Shown: piece after piece, positions 34,631 to 46,000 of the stretch | Position numbering within the stretch: position 1 is the stretch's first letter | Layout of the letters: every line of letters begins with the position of its first letter | NCBI GenBank assembly: GCA_945643635.1 | Contig: CALZFC010000354.1 | Coordinates: forward strand, 3,351,501-3,415,500 | DNA: 64,000 bases | Direction: 5' to 3' | Source of the DNA: Allodiplogaster sudhausi | Lineage: Eukaryota > Nematoda > Chromadorea > Rhabditida > Diplogasteridae | Position numbers and translations under genes: made by a program | Notes under the pieces: model-generated | What the model was told of the DNA's origin: nothing | The model's database searches: none | The model's input: only the letters and a program-made list of their open reading frames with translations

Positions 34631-35605
34631 CTCTAGTGGTCGACGACGACGATAAATACTTCGCTTCTATCACGACTTTGGTTTACATTGAAGTTCAATA
34701 AGAAAGGAAAGGAAAAATGAACATATATGACAATGAGCTGTCAGATAATTTTTTTCTTTCACAATCCATTCACCCGTGGATCACCTGCTTTCCATGGGAT
34801 CTTTCTTCGCGAGAATATAAATGCCCGCTATTTGGCACGGATCTAATGTATGGAAGTCGCAAGTAATGCAAAGAAAATGTTTTCTGTTTTACTCGTGAAT
34901 TCTTATTAATACTTGTGATTTCTCAACATTTATTCCATCTCTGGCCAGAAGCGCGGAGAGCGAGAAGAAAGGATCCCTTCTGATCCACCGAAAAGCTGGA
35001 GAAGCAAGGGTTTCCCTAAACTGTGAAAAAATGCGTTATTTAAATTGTACTATGCAAATTCATCTCATAGAGGGCCCTAGTTTAAATCTGGATTTATGTT
35101 TTTGAGTCATAGTGGGAGTAAGGGATAGATATGTAAATTCGATACAAATTATGAAAGTAATTAGAACAAAAGGTGTAGTGAAAAGTTTAGAGATTTAGAG
35201 AAAAAATGGGTAATAGACGATAGCGGAAAAAGAGAGAAGAGACATCGGAAGAAAAGATAAAGAGAGAAAGAATGAATGAGAGAGAAGAGAGAGAGATAGA
35301 TACAATAATGACTGAGAGAGAGAATTTGCGAGAAAGGTTCAACGCGAAGCAGTATGAGGTACTTTTTAAATCGTGTATGTTGGTTCCCGATAACAATAAG
35401 CATAAATTAGGAATACGTTTTCTAAACTCCTTTATGGTAGCGAAATCCAACGGCAGAAAAACCCCTATTTACAACACTTGGCATCACAAACGAGGAGTGC
35501 GGCTTCCTGTGCATTTATTGAGGGGTGGAATAAAAGATGGCCTCGGACGGTGAGTGGAATGATGGAAGGAAGCGTGTGGCTCGGCAGAGGAAGGCCGTCT
35601 TATTG

Positions 35606-37140
35606 TTAGGCAGCCGTCGAACCCGGCAGGAAATCGTTCAGGTTCTGGATTAAATATACCGTAATTATTATAACATTTTTGTATACCAAGCTCTTGTGAT
35701 TTTTTCCTTATGTTTTGTAACTCTTTTATATTTCTCTTTTCTCACTAAACATATTAAAAATGAACCTGGTACTCCTGACCGTCGGAGCCTGAAGGCTCCG
35801 CCAGCTTCTAAAAGAAGAAAAGCTTTCAATTTCGGAAGGAAAGGAGTCAACAAGGCGTAGAAACAGTAATCTTTTCATTGTAGGCTTGTATCTATATAGC
35901 TCAATTCATAGATTACATATTTTATGACAATGGTTCTTGCTAAACTTACTGTATGCAACCAATAAATGTATGTACTAATCGGCTGTTAATCTATACATTT
36001 AATTTAAAATAAATAGAAGAAGCAGGAGTGACCTCGCCGACATTCGTACGCTCCGTCCTCTCCGTCTTTCCCATCCTCGTCTGCAATATTAAAGTTAATC
36101 AGAAATGAAAAAGACGGCACGGCAAAAAAAGGAATCAAGATTTTTCAAAATTAAAAAGAACCGTTCCCTTACCTCCTTGCTGCCCGGTTGCGTCTGCCTC
36201 TTCTCTGCGGACTGCCTTGGAAGATTCTACAATCGACACGCTGTACTTTGTACACAATCTGGCGTTTTATTTTTTAAGCGACAAAACATTTATATTTCTA
36301 CTGTATTCTACTGAAGTTATTTATCAATTAATTGCACGGAAATTTAACTTTTTTAAGCTGCGGAACCTCCTTGCTCTCATTCGAATTCATCTTCTTCTCG
36401 GCGGAGATCCGGACAAGACTGCTTTGCAGCATAAATTTTATTTCATTTTAAATTTGGCGGGAAACCAATTTTTTCGATTTAACTTATCATGTTTGTTATA
36501 AAAAATATAATCAAAATCGACTACGAAGTACAATAACATACGGTTGCCGATGGCGGGCCGTCGTCTGAAATAGAAAAGATTGTTAGATTGGCTTTTCTAA
36601 TTTAAACGAATGGTTCCTTGACTCAATGTCAACACTTATTCTTGTTTCCCTGCTTTCCGCGAGATCAGAAGCTTTTTGATACCCAGGAAAGTACAGGACA
36701 CAAAGGTTTCTCACAATCAGCTTTTATTAGACTTTACAAAATTTGCCAATAATAATTTCGCTAATTTGCAAATTTGTGCGACACCCTCCGTATAATGGAT
36801 TAAAGAATGCAAATGTCTGCAAATTCAGTGAAAATGCCAAAAAATCCAGAGTTGGCACCAAGCCAAAAGGGGGAGACGACGAAAAGTTTACATTTCGGTG
36901 GCCCAGGTACCAAATATTTTCCCTCGCTTCGCTCGGACGACAATCAATAGATTAACAATTTGATAACAATTTGATTTTTCTTTTCTGAAATTCTCCTCTC
37001 AAAATGTATTTCGAGAGCATTCATACCGCTCAGCCGGACGCGGCTTGACCTTGTCTCCTGAAACATTTACACTATTTTATTTTAATCAAATAGTTTTTCT
37101 CTTCAAACCTTGATCGACGAAGGTTTCTTTTGTACGGAGC
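35606..37140 (-). pseudogene. Gene T copy 2 (membrane exon deleted)
   Basis: The small tail exons are preserved: KLAEPSGSDGQEYQ, NLPRQSAEKRQTQPGSKE, TRMGKTERTERTNVGE, an ISAEKKMNSNESKE exon, DDGPPSAT, and a last exon NLNDFLPGSTAA with its TAA at 35606-35608. The exon with the hydrophobic segment and poly-Lys is nearly gone: sequence jumps from GAAGCTCCGTA straight to CCTTCGTCGATCAAG near 37,120-37,135, removing the membrane span. Conservation of the other exons between copies supports the gene T model; this copy has probably lost membrane anchoring or is dead. Confidence 0.65.
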
Positions 37141-38081
37141 TTCATGTAATTTTTTTTTGTTCCTTCGAACTGTCTTCACCACCATTCTTTTCAACATTTG
37201 AGGCCATTTAATATTATTATTTCTCCTTTTATTTCTATTTCTTGGAGTATCCATTACTGTCTGATATTATTATTTAGTAGCTTTAAGTTAATTACAAATA
37301 TGTATATGAGAAATAAGAACCAGTGAGAAGAGCATGCGAGGGAGCAGTCGACCGGCCGCAGTCGTCGAGCAATAGGAAAGTGAAGTCTCAAAATAGGCAA
37401 GCAGCTTTTTATAAGTCAACCGGTCATACATTTAGATATGGAACATCAGCCATTAAACTTCTTCAATTCAACTTTGATCTTTGACCTTACACGCAAAATT
37501 TAGACCTTTCTTGATGGGATTCCTCTTGAAATAGAGTACGGAATGATCTTTATATTCAAAGTTCCAAAGAAGAACGAAAACTTTTTGCCTTTTCAAGAAA
37601 GACGTTCAATAATTTTAAACTTTGATCTTAATATCAAATAAGGTTCTATCAAAGGCTTTTTATCGTCTTTCTTCTGCCCGACGTGACCTTCTTCAAGATG
37701 AGTACATTGAACCAGAGAGAGTTTTTTTTCGCTCGATCGCCATTTGTCTACTCTTTGACTGGAAATTGTTGGGAAAGCAATAAAGATTCCTCGTCTTTTA
37801 TTTCATCCATATTAATGATTTCCTAGTGCTTGTTTTTTAAACAGAAGCTAAGAAAGGTATAAAGGTGACTGAGAATTTGAAGGTTTAGCTAACGGGAAGA
37901 ATTCCCTCCTGTCGAATCCATGCGTGGACATTCGGCATAGAACACGTCTTGGGAGCACGACCGGAAGCATCCCTCAAGAATGAGAGATCTTTTCAGAAGA
38001 AATTAAACACTTTTTCATTTATCTACTTGGAATTATGACAGAATGATAAAATAAAATAATATTAATTAAATATTGTATGCT

Positions 38082-38094
38082 TATCAGACATCAA
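38082..38094 (+). promoter_or_regulatory. Conserved GATA-type site upstream of gene M copy 3
   Basis: CTTATCAGACATC about 370 bp before the start, as in the other two copies. Confidence 0.35.
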
Positions 38095-39872
38095 AAGAAT
38101 AGTCATGGTCAAAGTAGCATTTACATTCGCTCTCTCCATCCCTTTCGCTCTCTCAATCCATCTATGCATTTGGTCACCTTCTTGCATACTTTTTCTTCAC
38201 AGCCTTCATTCACTTTACACTCAATTCAATCATAATTTAAAAAAATTGCTGTGCTTAATCAACCGCAAACTCCAATGTGGTGCCTCATCGCTTTTTATTT
38301 ATTCTACTCAAAGTACTTCGTTCTCTCTCTCCCTCCCTCTCCTTCTATCTCTCAATCTCTCTCTCGTTCTCACTCTCCCTCGCTCTCCCTCACCCACTCC
38401 GCCTCAAACACTAGATCCTGTAAAGTCTCAATCCCACCTCTCTTCCACTTCGAGAATGCATGGCATCCACCCGGTTGCGTCCCTCTCTTCTTCCTGGTCC
38501 GTAGTCGCAGCCAGTGACTCACTTCTCGTCCTCTCTTCCGCTGAACCTGTGCAGCTCCTCCGTGAGCACCGTGTCCTTCCGCTCTCCTCCCTGTCCACCT
38601 CCTGCGACCTCGGAGGGCGCGACCTCTTCCCAAGTGGCTGTCGCTTCAACGTTCGCATCTTGCATGCTGATCACCCACCGAATCCAGTCGTCTTTCTCGA
38701 TGAGCGAACTCTCGTCACCATCGAATGTCATTCGAAAGATGGCGCCAATGTCAACTGGCGACTGATGTTCGTCCGGGTCGATGACCGTTTCGCACTGACC
38801 GTCTCGCACTCAGCCACATTCCGCTTCTGGCCTCTCGATGAAGAAGCGCCGCTGCGAATGCTTCGGATTCGTTCGAGCGTCGCGCAACACCTCGAGTTCA
38901 AGCTGTTCGTGTCGACGGCGCTCACAGCTCAAGGTGTTCGTGCCGGTGGCCATGCCAGCGTCGGAGTGTTCAAAGTGGAGTACCATGACAACGATAACGT
39001 CACGATTACGCGTCCATTCATCAGCGGGTCGAATGTGAGGTGGATGGTCGAGATCATGATGAACAGGAGCGAATTCAAGGTTGGTGCTTACGACTCTGGT
39101 TACTGTAGTCAAAAGGTAAAAGAGTCTGGAGATACAGAAGTCATAACTCCTCACCCTATCCTTAACTCTAATGGTAACTAGGAGAAGCTCCGCAGACTCC
39201 TTCTTCAGCAAGATTTGAGCCCATTGAAGAGGCCAACCTCGTACCCTATGTACATGTTAGATTGCTCTGTCGCAGTAATTGCTCGTTTCTCTTTGTTTCA
39301 AACAAAAAGTTACCAAAAGATTCTTTTTAAGATTTAAGCGACGACAGTTAAAGATGGGGCATTGTAACGAATACTGTAAAAAGGCTGAAGTATTTATTTA
39401 AGTTTCCTGACTATTGTAGACTCGTCTCTCCAAAGTCCATGTTCTCTCTCTCCCATTGTTGATGTAAAAGGAGCAAATTCATGATTGAGTATTCCCCTTT
39501 AAGTACATCCTTGCACCGCCGCTCACCACCCGGCCCGCGTCGGCCCAAGGACGCCCGCCAGCGAGCGTGCTCATCTACGACTGCCACACGGCGAGTGTGC
39601 TCTACCGACGGACGGCCGCGAGCGAAGCTGACGAAGAACGGACGCGGCCCGACGGCTGCGACTACCGCGCTCTCTACGACGAATTCGCACGCGTCAACGC
39701 GGTGGTCGGAGACGGTCGCCGGCGTGCAAAGATTCTTCTTCTCGGCAAGCAAGTCAGATGAGAGTCTGGTCTGTCTATTCATCATATTTTTTTTATTATT
39801 TTTCTTATACATAAAGTTCTTCAAAAGAGATTTAATAAGCAATGCAATGCGATTCAGATGACTCTCAGAAAT

Positions 39873-42800
39873 TGGTGTTTGAATGCGCGCCCTCTCAGAG
39901 ATGAGCAGGCGCGGAGCGGTAGCGACGCGGTTGGACGGGTTATGAAAGAGTGGGAGGGGGGGGGGGTAGGTCTTCATTCTACGCTGAAGTGTCCGTAAGA
40001 AGTGGTCTTGTGTTAAGACGCCTCGGAGTTTCGGTTTTTTATTAGCGTTGTATTTGCGGACGAGGAGGTTCATTAGCTTCGGCCACCGACTTATCCGTTC
40101 GAGTACCAGCCGCCACAGCCCGGCTAGAGCTGCAATCAGTGAGGCTGCATCTGCGCAGTTGGCTCAGTGGCGCGTCAGGGATACCAGGTTCCCTTAAAGC
40201 AGGAAGTGGTTTTAGCCCCCAAAGTATAGCGAGTTCTGGTGGTAGAGTAGGTTTTTCTTGTATTCATGAGTGTGAAGTGCGTTTTACAGGAAAGTAGTCT
40301 GCAAAAGGGAGGAGCGGATTGCTTGCAAGGTATTCAAGCCGCGGTGCTCAGGAGCGGCCAAAGAGTTGCGGACAAGGCCAGAATTGGCTCCTTCCCTCTC
40401 GGAGGTTACGACAGGGACTAAGGACTTGGCCATCCAGGCAGTCGGGCCTGCAGATATGAGGTTTATGGTCTCATTTGGCTTTCGCTCTGGAGTAGCATAA
40501 TTGGTCAGAGGCAGAGGAAGATAGCTAGTTCTTTATTTATCGGGAGTGTGTTGAAGTTAGAGTGAGGTCAGGTTATGATTTTGTTTTGCAGAAAGGCCAG
40601 ATTTCAGTCTCTGAGGAGAGAGATAAGAGGATGCTGGTCCGACTCCCTGCAGACCAGGGGCAGCACGGGTCGTTCAGAGGAGCATGCAGGCGTTGCTGGC
40701 TGGTGCCGTAGCACCAGGAGAGTTGAGCGCACTGGCGCTGCCGGCGGAGCCCGGCTTGGAGGGTGCCCGGCACCTCGAGTGTTGAGCGCGCAGGCGCTGC
40801 AGGCGGAGCCCGGCTTGGAGGGTGCCCGGCACCTCGAGAGTTGAGCGCGCAGACGCTGTCAGCGGAGCCCGGCTTCGAGGGTGCTCTGGCACCGTGAAAG
40901 TTGAGCGCGCTGGCGCTACCGGCCGAGCCAGGAATTGCAGGACTACAAGGTCAGAAGCGTGTGGGATCTAGCCCCTCCTATTACGGCCCCGGTATGGGGA
41001 TTCTGGTCAATATGGTTTAACCTGATCGATTGATTTTTGACCGTCAGCACGGTGGAACCAGTTTTCAGAGGGTGTTGAAACATATTTTATGGGCAGATGT
41101 GTTCCAGAGATAGACGGGTTTACTTGACAGTCATAGCTTGCAGCCGGACCATTTTATGTGTTTTCCGAGGATTTCACAACCGTTGGAGTAGTGGCTTTGT
41201 TTTGCAGAAAGGTTAGGTTTCAGTCTCTAAAGAAAGAGGCGGGATGACGCTGGCCAGGCTTCTTGCCAGGGAGTACACATTTAGGCCCCATAGTCAATTT
41301 ATGAAAGCCCTGGTTTTTCATGAGGAAGGTGTAGGTGTTGCTTGTCGAGCCCAGCTTTACGGGTGCCGTGTCACAAGGGGATTTAAGCGCTCAGGCGGTG
41401 CCGGCCGAGCTCGGAATTGCATGGTTCCAAAGTTATAAGTGAGTATGACCTAGCCCCATGAATTGTGGTCTTTAGGTGTTGCGTCATTCGGATGCTAAGT
41501 TTTTGGCCCGAGATGGGCATGATTGCAAAGTATTACGGTCTACAGCCTTCTTCTTTTAAGTGTTCCCAAGTTTCCATATCCTGATGGGACATTTCAGACT
41601 TGGCATGGCAAGGGAAGAGTGTCTTAAATCCAGGACAAATTATGCACTTTCTTCTGCGCGAAGTTGGTTAGGCTAGGTTATTGGTTAGCAGCTGAACCAA
41701 GTTTCAGACCCCAGGGGAACAAGAGAAAAGACACTGGTCAGATTTCAGAGATCCCTGAAGCACGAGTGTGAGTGTCTGGGTTCAGGATGTGTTAGTCGGC
41801 AAGGCGCTGTCGGCAGAGCTCAGCCGTGCAGGAGCATTGGCACTGCAAGGGTGGACTTAACAGAAACCGCCGACCGGGCAGGAGTGCTGGAGGCGCAGGC
41901 CAGAAGCGGGCAAGGCGTTACGCCAGTTCCTCATTTAGCGCAGGAGACGTTAGGTTCGTAATGGGGTGATCACGTTGAGGAGTTAAGTAGCCGCGTTCCT
42001 CTCGGTGGTTATGGCAAGCAAAGAAAACAGGAGTGTTTCGTAGTGCCGGCACGAGTTTAGCGTTGCATCTTTCTGTTGATTTTAGGCTGTTATTCAGTTT
42101 GGCCGCGGAAGGCCCGTGGGCTATGCCCCGGGCGAAGTCGGTAATAAAGGTGTACCTTCACCGGGAGAGGCAAGCACTCAGTCGTGGACGGTGGAGCCCG
42201 GCCGAGCGAGCGTCTTGGCAGCGCGGAGATGGGGCTCACAGGCTCGGGTGGCTCAGCCCGGAGTTATGGAGCCACAGGATCAGAAGTGAGCAAGGCGGGA
42301 CGCCGTTCAATGAACGAGTACTTTGGTTATCTCTCTCTTTTGTTTAAAAGGCCAGAAGATGGGAGCTATTGGATTAATATTAGCCGGTGTCGCTTACGGC
42401 GGGAGTTTTTCTCTTTTCTCGTGACATGCGGGGAATGTTTGCTGCAGTGTGATGCGTTGATTTTTTCGAACAGCAGGGATTATAGATAAAAAGGACTGGA
42501 GCACTTGACGAAAGCCGACAAAGTATTCTGTGTTATTTTCCAGTGGATGGGCAGGAGGCAACGATGGCGTTGCATACAGACAAGGGAACGGCATGGAGGC
42601 CTATATCTCTTCCCTAGTTGGTAACACCAACCTAACAGCTGTTTCCCCGGGGGCTGAAAACAGTGTTGTTTTCAATGAGAAAGTAGCGTAAGGCGCTAGA
42701 AAGTGTGGCCCCAAGTTGTCATGTTGTTTTTAAGAATAAAGACAGCTTTATTGGGAAACGATTTTACTGATGGGCTTTTCTGCTACCTTGTCCGAATAGG

Positions 42801-44188
42801 GTTTGATGGACTTATTTTGCGATTTCGGAGGGCGGTAGTCTCATGGGCCGCCTCTACCATGTTTCTACAACTGTTTGTAGTGCGAATCTCTGAGAGGGAA
42901 GGGGTTCAAACAGAGATTATGGAGGGCGACGGAAGGAGCAAAGCGAACTGTAGGAGCACCCATAATTGGTGTTTAAATGCGCGCCCTCTCAGAGATGAGC
43001 AGGCGCGGAGCGGTAGCGACGCGGTTGGACGGGTTATGAAAGAGTGGGAGGGGGGTAGGTCTTCATTCTACGCTGAAGTGTCCGTAAGAGGTGGTCTTGT
43101 GCCCGCCCATTGTCCCACCCCAAGAGAGAGTAAGAAGTAATACTTTAGGGCTGAAACGGAAGTTGTGTTTCTTGTCCCCAAGGCAGTGGTAGCCGTTTTG
43201 GCTGGACGTATAGGAAGCTCGCGGACGAACATGCAAGAGGCAGATTGACGGGCATTAAGGTAGTTCCAGGAAGCAGCTCTTTCCTTGGCAGCGACCCCGT
43301 GACGATAGGTGGAAGCATGTCGGGCACCTAAAGGTGTCCCGGGGTAGCGTCTCATCAGTGGAGTCACAGAGGAAGGAGGTGTTGGGTCTACCAACACCCA
43401 TTGCTGGTATCAAGGGAGCTCTCTCATTTTGATCCGCTCCATAGGAATACACCGGTAGCGCAGTATTAGCTTAGTATCATTCGTTTAGAATAGCACCTTA
43501 TGCTTTCCGAGCAGTTCCAGGCTATCCAGGCTAGTTTATTTTCTGCCAGAATAGCATCTTGCTTTGACAAAGTCGCGTTCGTTTCATAGCGGAAGGTTTT
43601 CAGCTACATGGCTGTACATATTACTATCAGTATTGTGTTGGCATGCCTCACTGCAGCAAGTTATTTGTATCTAGCGTTTAGTCTCTTCAAGGACGTTCAT
43701 GCTTAAACCTTTATTTATGTCATACATATACATGTATGTATCACAGTCTCTTGGTAGCTATGCCATCCATAGTTATGATGACTCGTACGTTCTCATGTCA
43801 TGCTTATGACGAGGACGGTTTACTCACTTCATTGCCGCAGCTGCTAAACAGTAGTGTGTTTGCTTTAAAAGTACAGTTTATTAGTCTTATTGACAAATGT
43901 GTGATAGCAAGAATTGTATTTTTTCATGCGGCCACGGTAGCATTATATTATTGCGTACTGCAATGTGTGTTGTGTACATATGGTTGTACAGGTTTCTCTT
44001 AATTAGGCAGTGTGCCTGATTTTGTTTCTGCAAGAGCGCATGTACGGACACGGACAATAAAAGCGTAACAACTACAACTGTTTGTAGTGCGAATCTCTGA
44101 GTAGTGCGAATCTCTGAGAGGGAAGGGGTTCAAACAGAGATTATGGAGGGCGACGGAAGGAGCAAAGCGAACTGTAGGAGCACCCATA
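39873..44188. mobile_element. Composite 4.3 kb insertion with shared ends (B-X-A-B-Y-A)
   Basis: A ~140 bp module B (TTGGTGTTTGAATGCGCGCC...) begins the insertion at 39873 and recurs at 42,966-43,101. A ~100 bp module A (CTACAACTGTTTGTAGTGCG ... GGAGCACCCATA) is at 42,865-42,963 and again at 44,072-44,187. The insertion therefore reads as two elements in tandem sharing ends: a 3.1 kb unit and a 1.2 kb unit with different interiors. Modules A and B contain inverted copies of TGTTTGAA-6nt-CCCTCTCAGAGAT. AAT occurs at the left edge, the middle joint and the right edge, fitting a 3 bp target duplication. No transposase, gag or pol frame was seen. Gene M copies 1 and 2 lack it. Class uncertain. 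Confidence 0.7.
40725..40930. repeat. ~60 bp tandem repeat, about 3.5 units
   Basis: Units contain GTTGAGCGCGCAGGCGCTG and GGAGCCCGGCTTGGAGGGTG, with a few base changes. It lies inside unit X of the composite insertion. Diverged larger repeats also occur at 40,570-40,700 and 41,190-41,280 (both have TTTGTTTTGCAGAAAGG). Confidence 0.85.
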
Positions 44189-45111
44189 ATGAAAAGATTT
44201 GAGCTGGAAGTTAAGATGACCGACCTCGACCTCGGTCGCTCGACGACGCTGAGGCTGCGAGAAGTGCCGACCGACTGGAAAAAGACGCTGAGCCCGGAGG
44301 GCGTCGTGCACTCTCCAGGCGGACGAGTCTTCTTCGTCCTCGACCGCATTTTATATCAGGCAGGCCACTTTCTTTTCTTGAATTCAAGAAATGAAATGTT
44401 ATATTGTATTTTATTGCATTACTCGATTTCAGTAAGTTACAAATGTACACATGGTATTCATTCTTGTGTGACATCTTCATCCAATTTCTCCCCCTTTCCA
44501 GATGCGCCTGGGGGGCGTGGCTCCTCTTACCGAGATCGCCCTCTCCGTGTGCTGGTCGCTGCTCTCTCCGAACTTCTCCACCCAGCTCAAGAATCACTCT
44601 TGCTTTGATCATCGCTCCATTGCACTATTTCTCTCTTATGGAGAGATAAAGAGAGGAAATTTGGTAGTAAAGGAGGCAGGTGAAGGATCGGGTGATTGAA
44701 TTAGGATGAGCTGTTGAATATTGATGAATAAAGCTGCTATCGATGGAACGGGGACTGGTGCTAGCGGGGTGTGCAATAAGGAGGAAAGTGGAAGATAATG
44801 AGAGAAACACTAAGGGCGGCTAACGCTCCGTGTTGAGAAGAATTGAATTCGGAACACCACACGAAAATCATAGAAACGCAGCCAGCTAAGAATCAAAGCA
44901 AGTGGATATGTATGTACGTGCTCTCACACTATTCTTTGGTTGTACTCGCCTTGCCATCAAGAGAAAGAGAGAAAGAGAAAGGGAAGAGAGAAAGAGAAAG
45001 TGCAAGTGCAGATAGGAGTTAGAGAGCATAGAGAGAGATTAAACTAGTTGGACCAGTGTTGATAATAAAGCGGATTATCAAAGGGGAGAAATGGCCACAG
45101 AGGGACGTGGC

Positions 45112-45852
45112 GCGGACGGTGGTAGGAGCAACCGCAATGCGGAAGGAGAACGGTTCGACTACCATAGTGCGGACGGTGGTAGGAGCAACCGCAATGCGGA
45201 AGGAGAACGGTTCGACTCCCATAGTGCGGACGGTGGTAGGAGCAACCGCAATGCGGAAGGAGAACGGTTCGACTCCCATAGTGCGGACGGTGGTAGGAGC
45301 AACCGCAATGCGGAAGGAGAACGGTTCGACTCCCATAGTGCGGACGGTGGTAGGAGCAACCGCAATGCGGAAGGAGAACGGTTCGACTCCCATAGTGCGG
45401 ACGGTGGTAGGAGCAACCGCAATGCGGAAGGAGAACGGTTCGACTCCCATAGTGCGGACGGTGGTAGGAGCAACCGCAATGCGGAAGGAGAACGGTTCGA
45501 CTCCCATAGTGCGGACGGTTGTAGGAGCAACCGCAATGCGGAAGGAGAACGGTTCGACTCCCATAGTGCGGACGGTGGTAGGAGCAACCGCAATGCGGAA
45601 GGAGAACGGTTCGACTCCCATAGTGCGGACGGTGGTAGGAGCAACCGCAATGCGGAAGGAGAACGGTTCGACTCCCATAGTGCGGACGGTGGTAGGAGCA
45701 ACCGCAATGCGGAAGGAGAACGGCTCGACTCCCATAGTGCGGACGGTGGTAGGAGCAACCGCAATGCGGAAGGAGAACGGTTCGACTCCCATAGTGCGGA
45801 CGGTGGTAGGAGCAACCGCAATGCGGAAGGAGAACGGTTCGACTCCCATAGT
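45112..45852. repeat. 57 bp minisatellite, exactly 13 units
   Basis: 741 bp = 13 x 57, from GCGGACGGTGGTAGGAGC to CCCATAGT. Units are nearly identical; single changes include TAC for TCC in the first, GTTGTAGG in one middle unit and GGCTCG in another. Because 57 is divisible by 3, several frames on both strands stay open (for example ADGGRSNRNAEGERFDSHS). It replaces the GA tract found at this place in copy A. Confidence 0.95.
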
Positions 45853-46000
45853 GCCAAGACTTTTGCTATTTGTATTCTTTCTTTATCGAGAGAGAGAAAA
45901 GCTACCTTTTGCCAGAAGGTCTTTACATTTTCCGTCAGTCCTCATTTGTATTGAAAGTGGACGCATTGCACCAGTGTTTATCCTCGAGTTGCTTGCAAGT

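Larger units (their letters stand above)
33220..44640. repeat. Segmental duplication block, copy 2 (MSP / T / M)
   Basis: Partner of 1-6,650. Order and strand of MSP, minisatellite, gene T and gene M are kept. Differences are seven minisatellite units, loss of the membrane exon in gene T, and the 4.3 kb insertion in gene M. Confidence 0.85.
38456..44699 (+). pseudogene. Gene M copy 3 (exon 3 split by a 4.3 kb insertion)
   Basis: Exon 1, 38456-39079, is 208 codons, open and phase 0, and is the best preserved of the family: MHGIHPVASLSSSWS, then CDLGGRDLFPSGCRFNVRIL, then WRLMFVRVDDRFALTVSHS, ending NRSEFK. I start it at the conserved ATG rather than further upstream, where the open frame is CT-rich leader. 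Exon 2 is 39504-39768 and has the same 11 nt deficit as copy 1, shifting VNA into VVGDGRRRAK and a stop. Exon 3 starts at 39858, is broken after about 15 nt by the insertion, and resumes at 44189-44359. Exon 4 is 44502-44699 (MRLGGVAPLTEIALSVCW). No domain is recognised. Non-functional as it stands. Confidence 0.6.

Noticed and set aside
33512..34673. Minus-strand frames of 245-298 residues over the 104 bp minisatellite
   Set aside because: Repeat translation; the single-unit copy at 690-805 shows no gene there.
38105..38455. N-terminal extension of gene M copy 3 upstream of 38456
   Set aside because: The extra residues come from CT-rich leader, are not kept in copies 1 and 2, and the downstream ATG is conserved in all three.
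42964..44188. Reading the composite insertion as a simple LTR retrotransposon
   Set aside because: The left end matches only the first ~140 bp of the supposed right LTR, and no primer site, polypurine tract or pol was seen.
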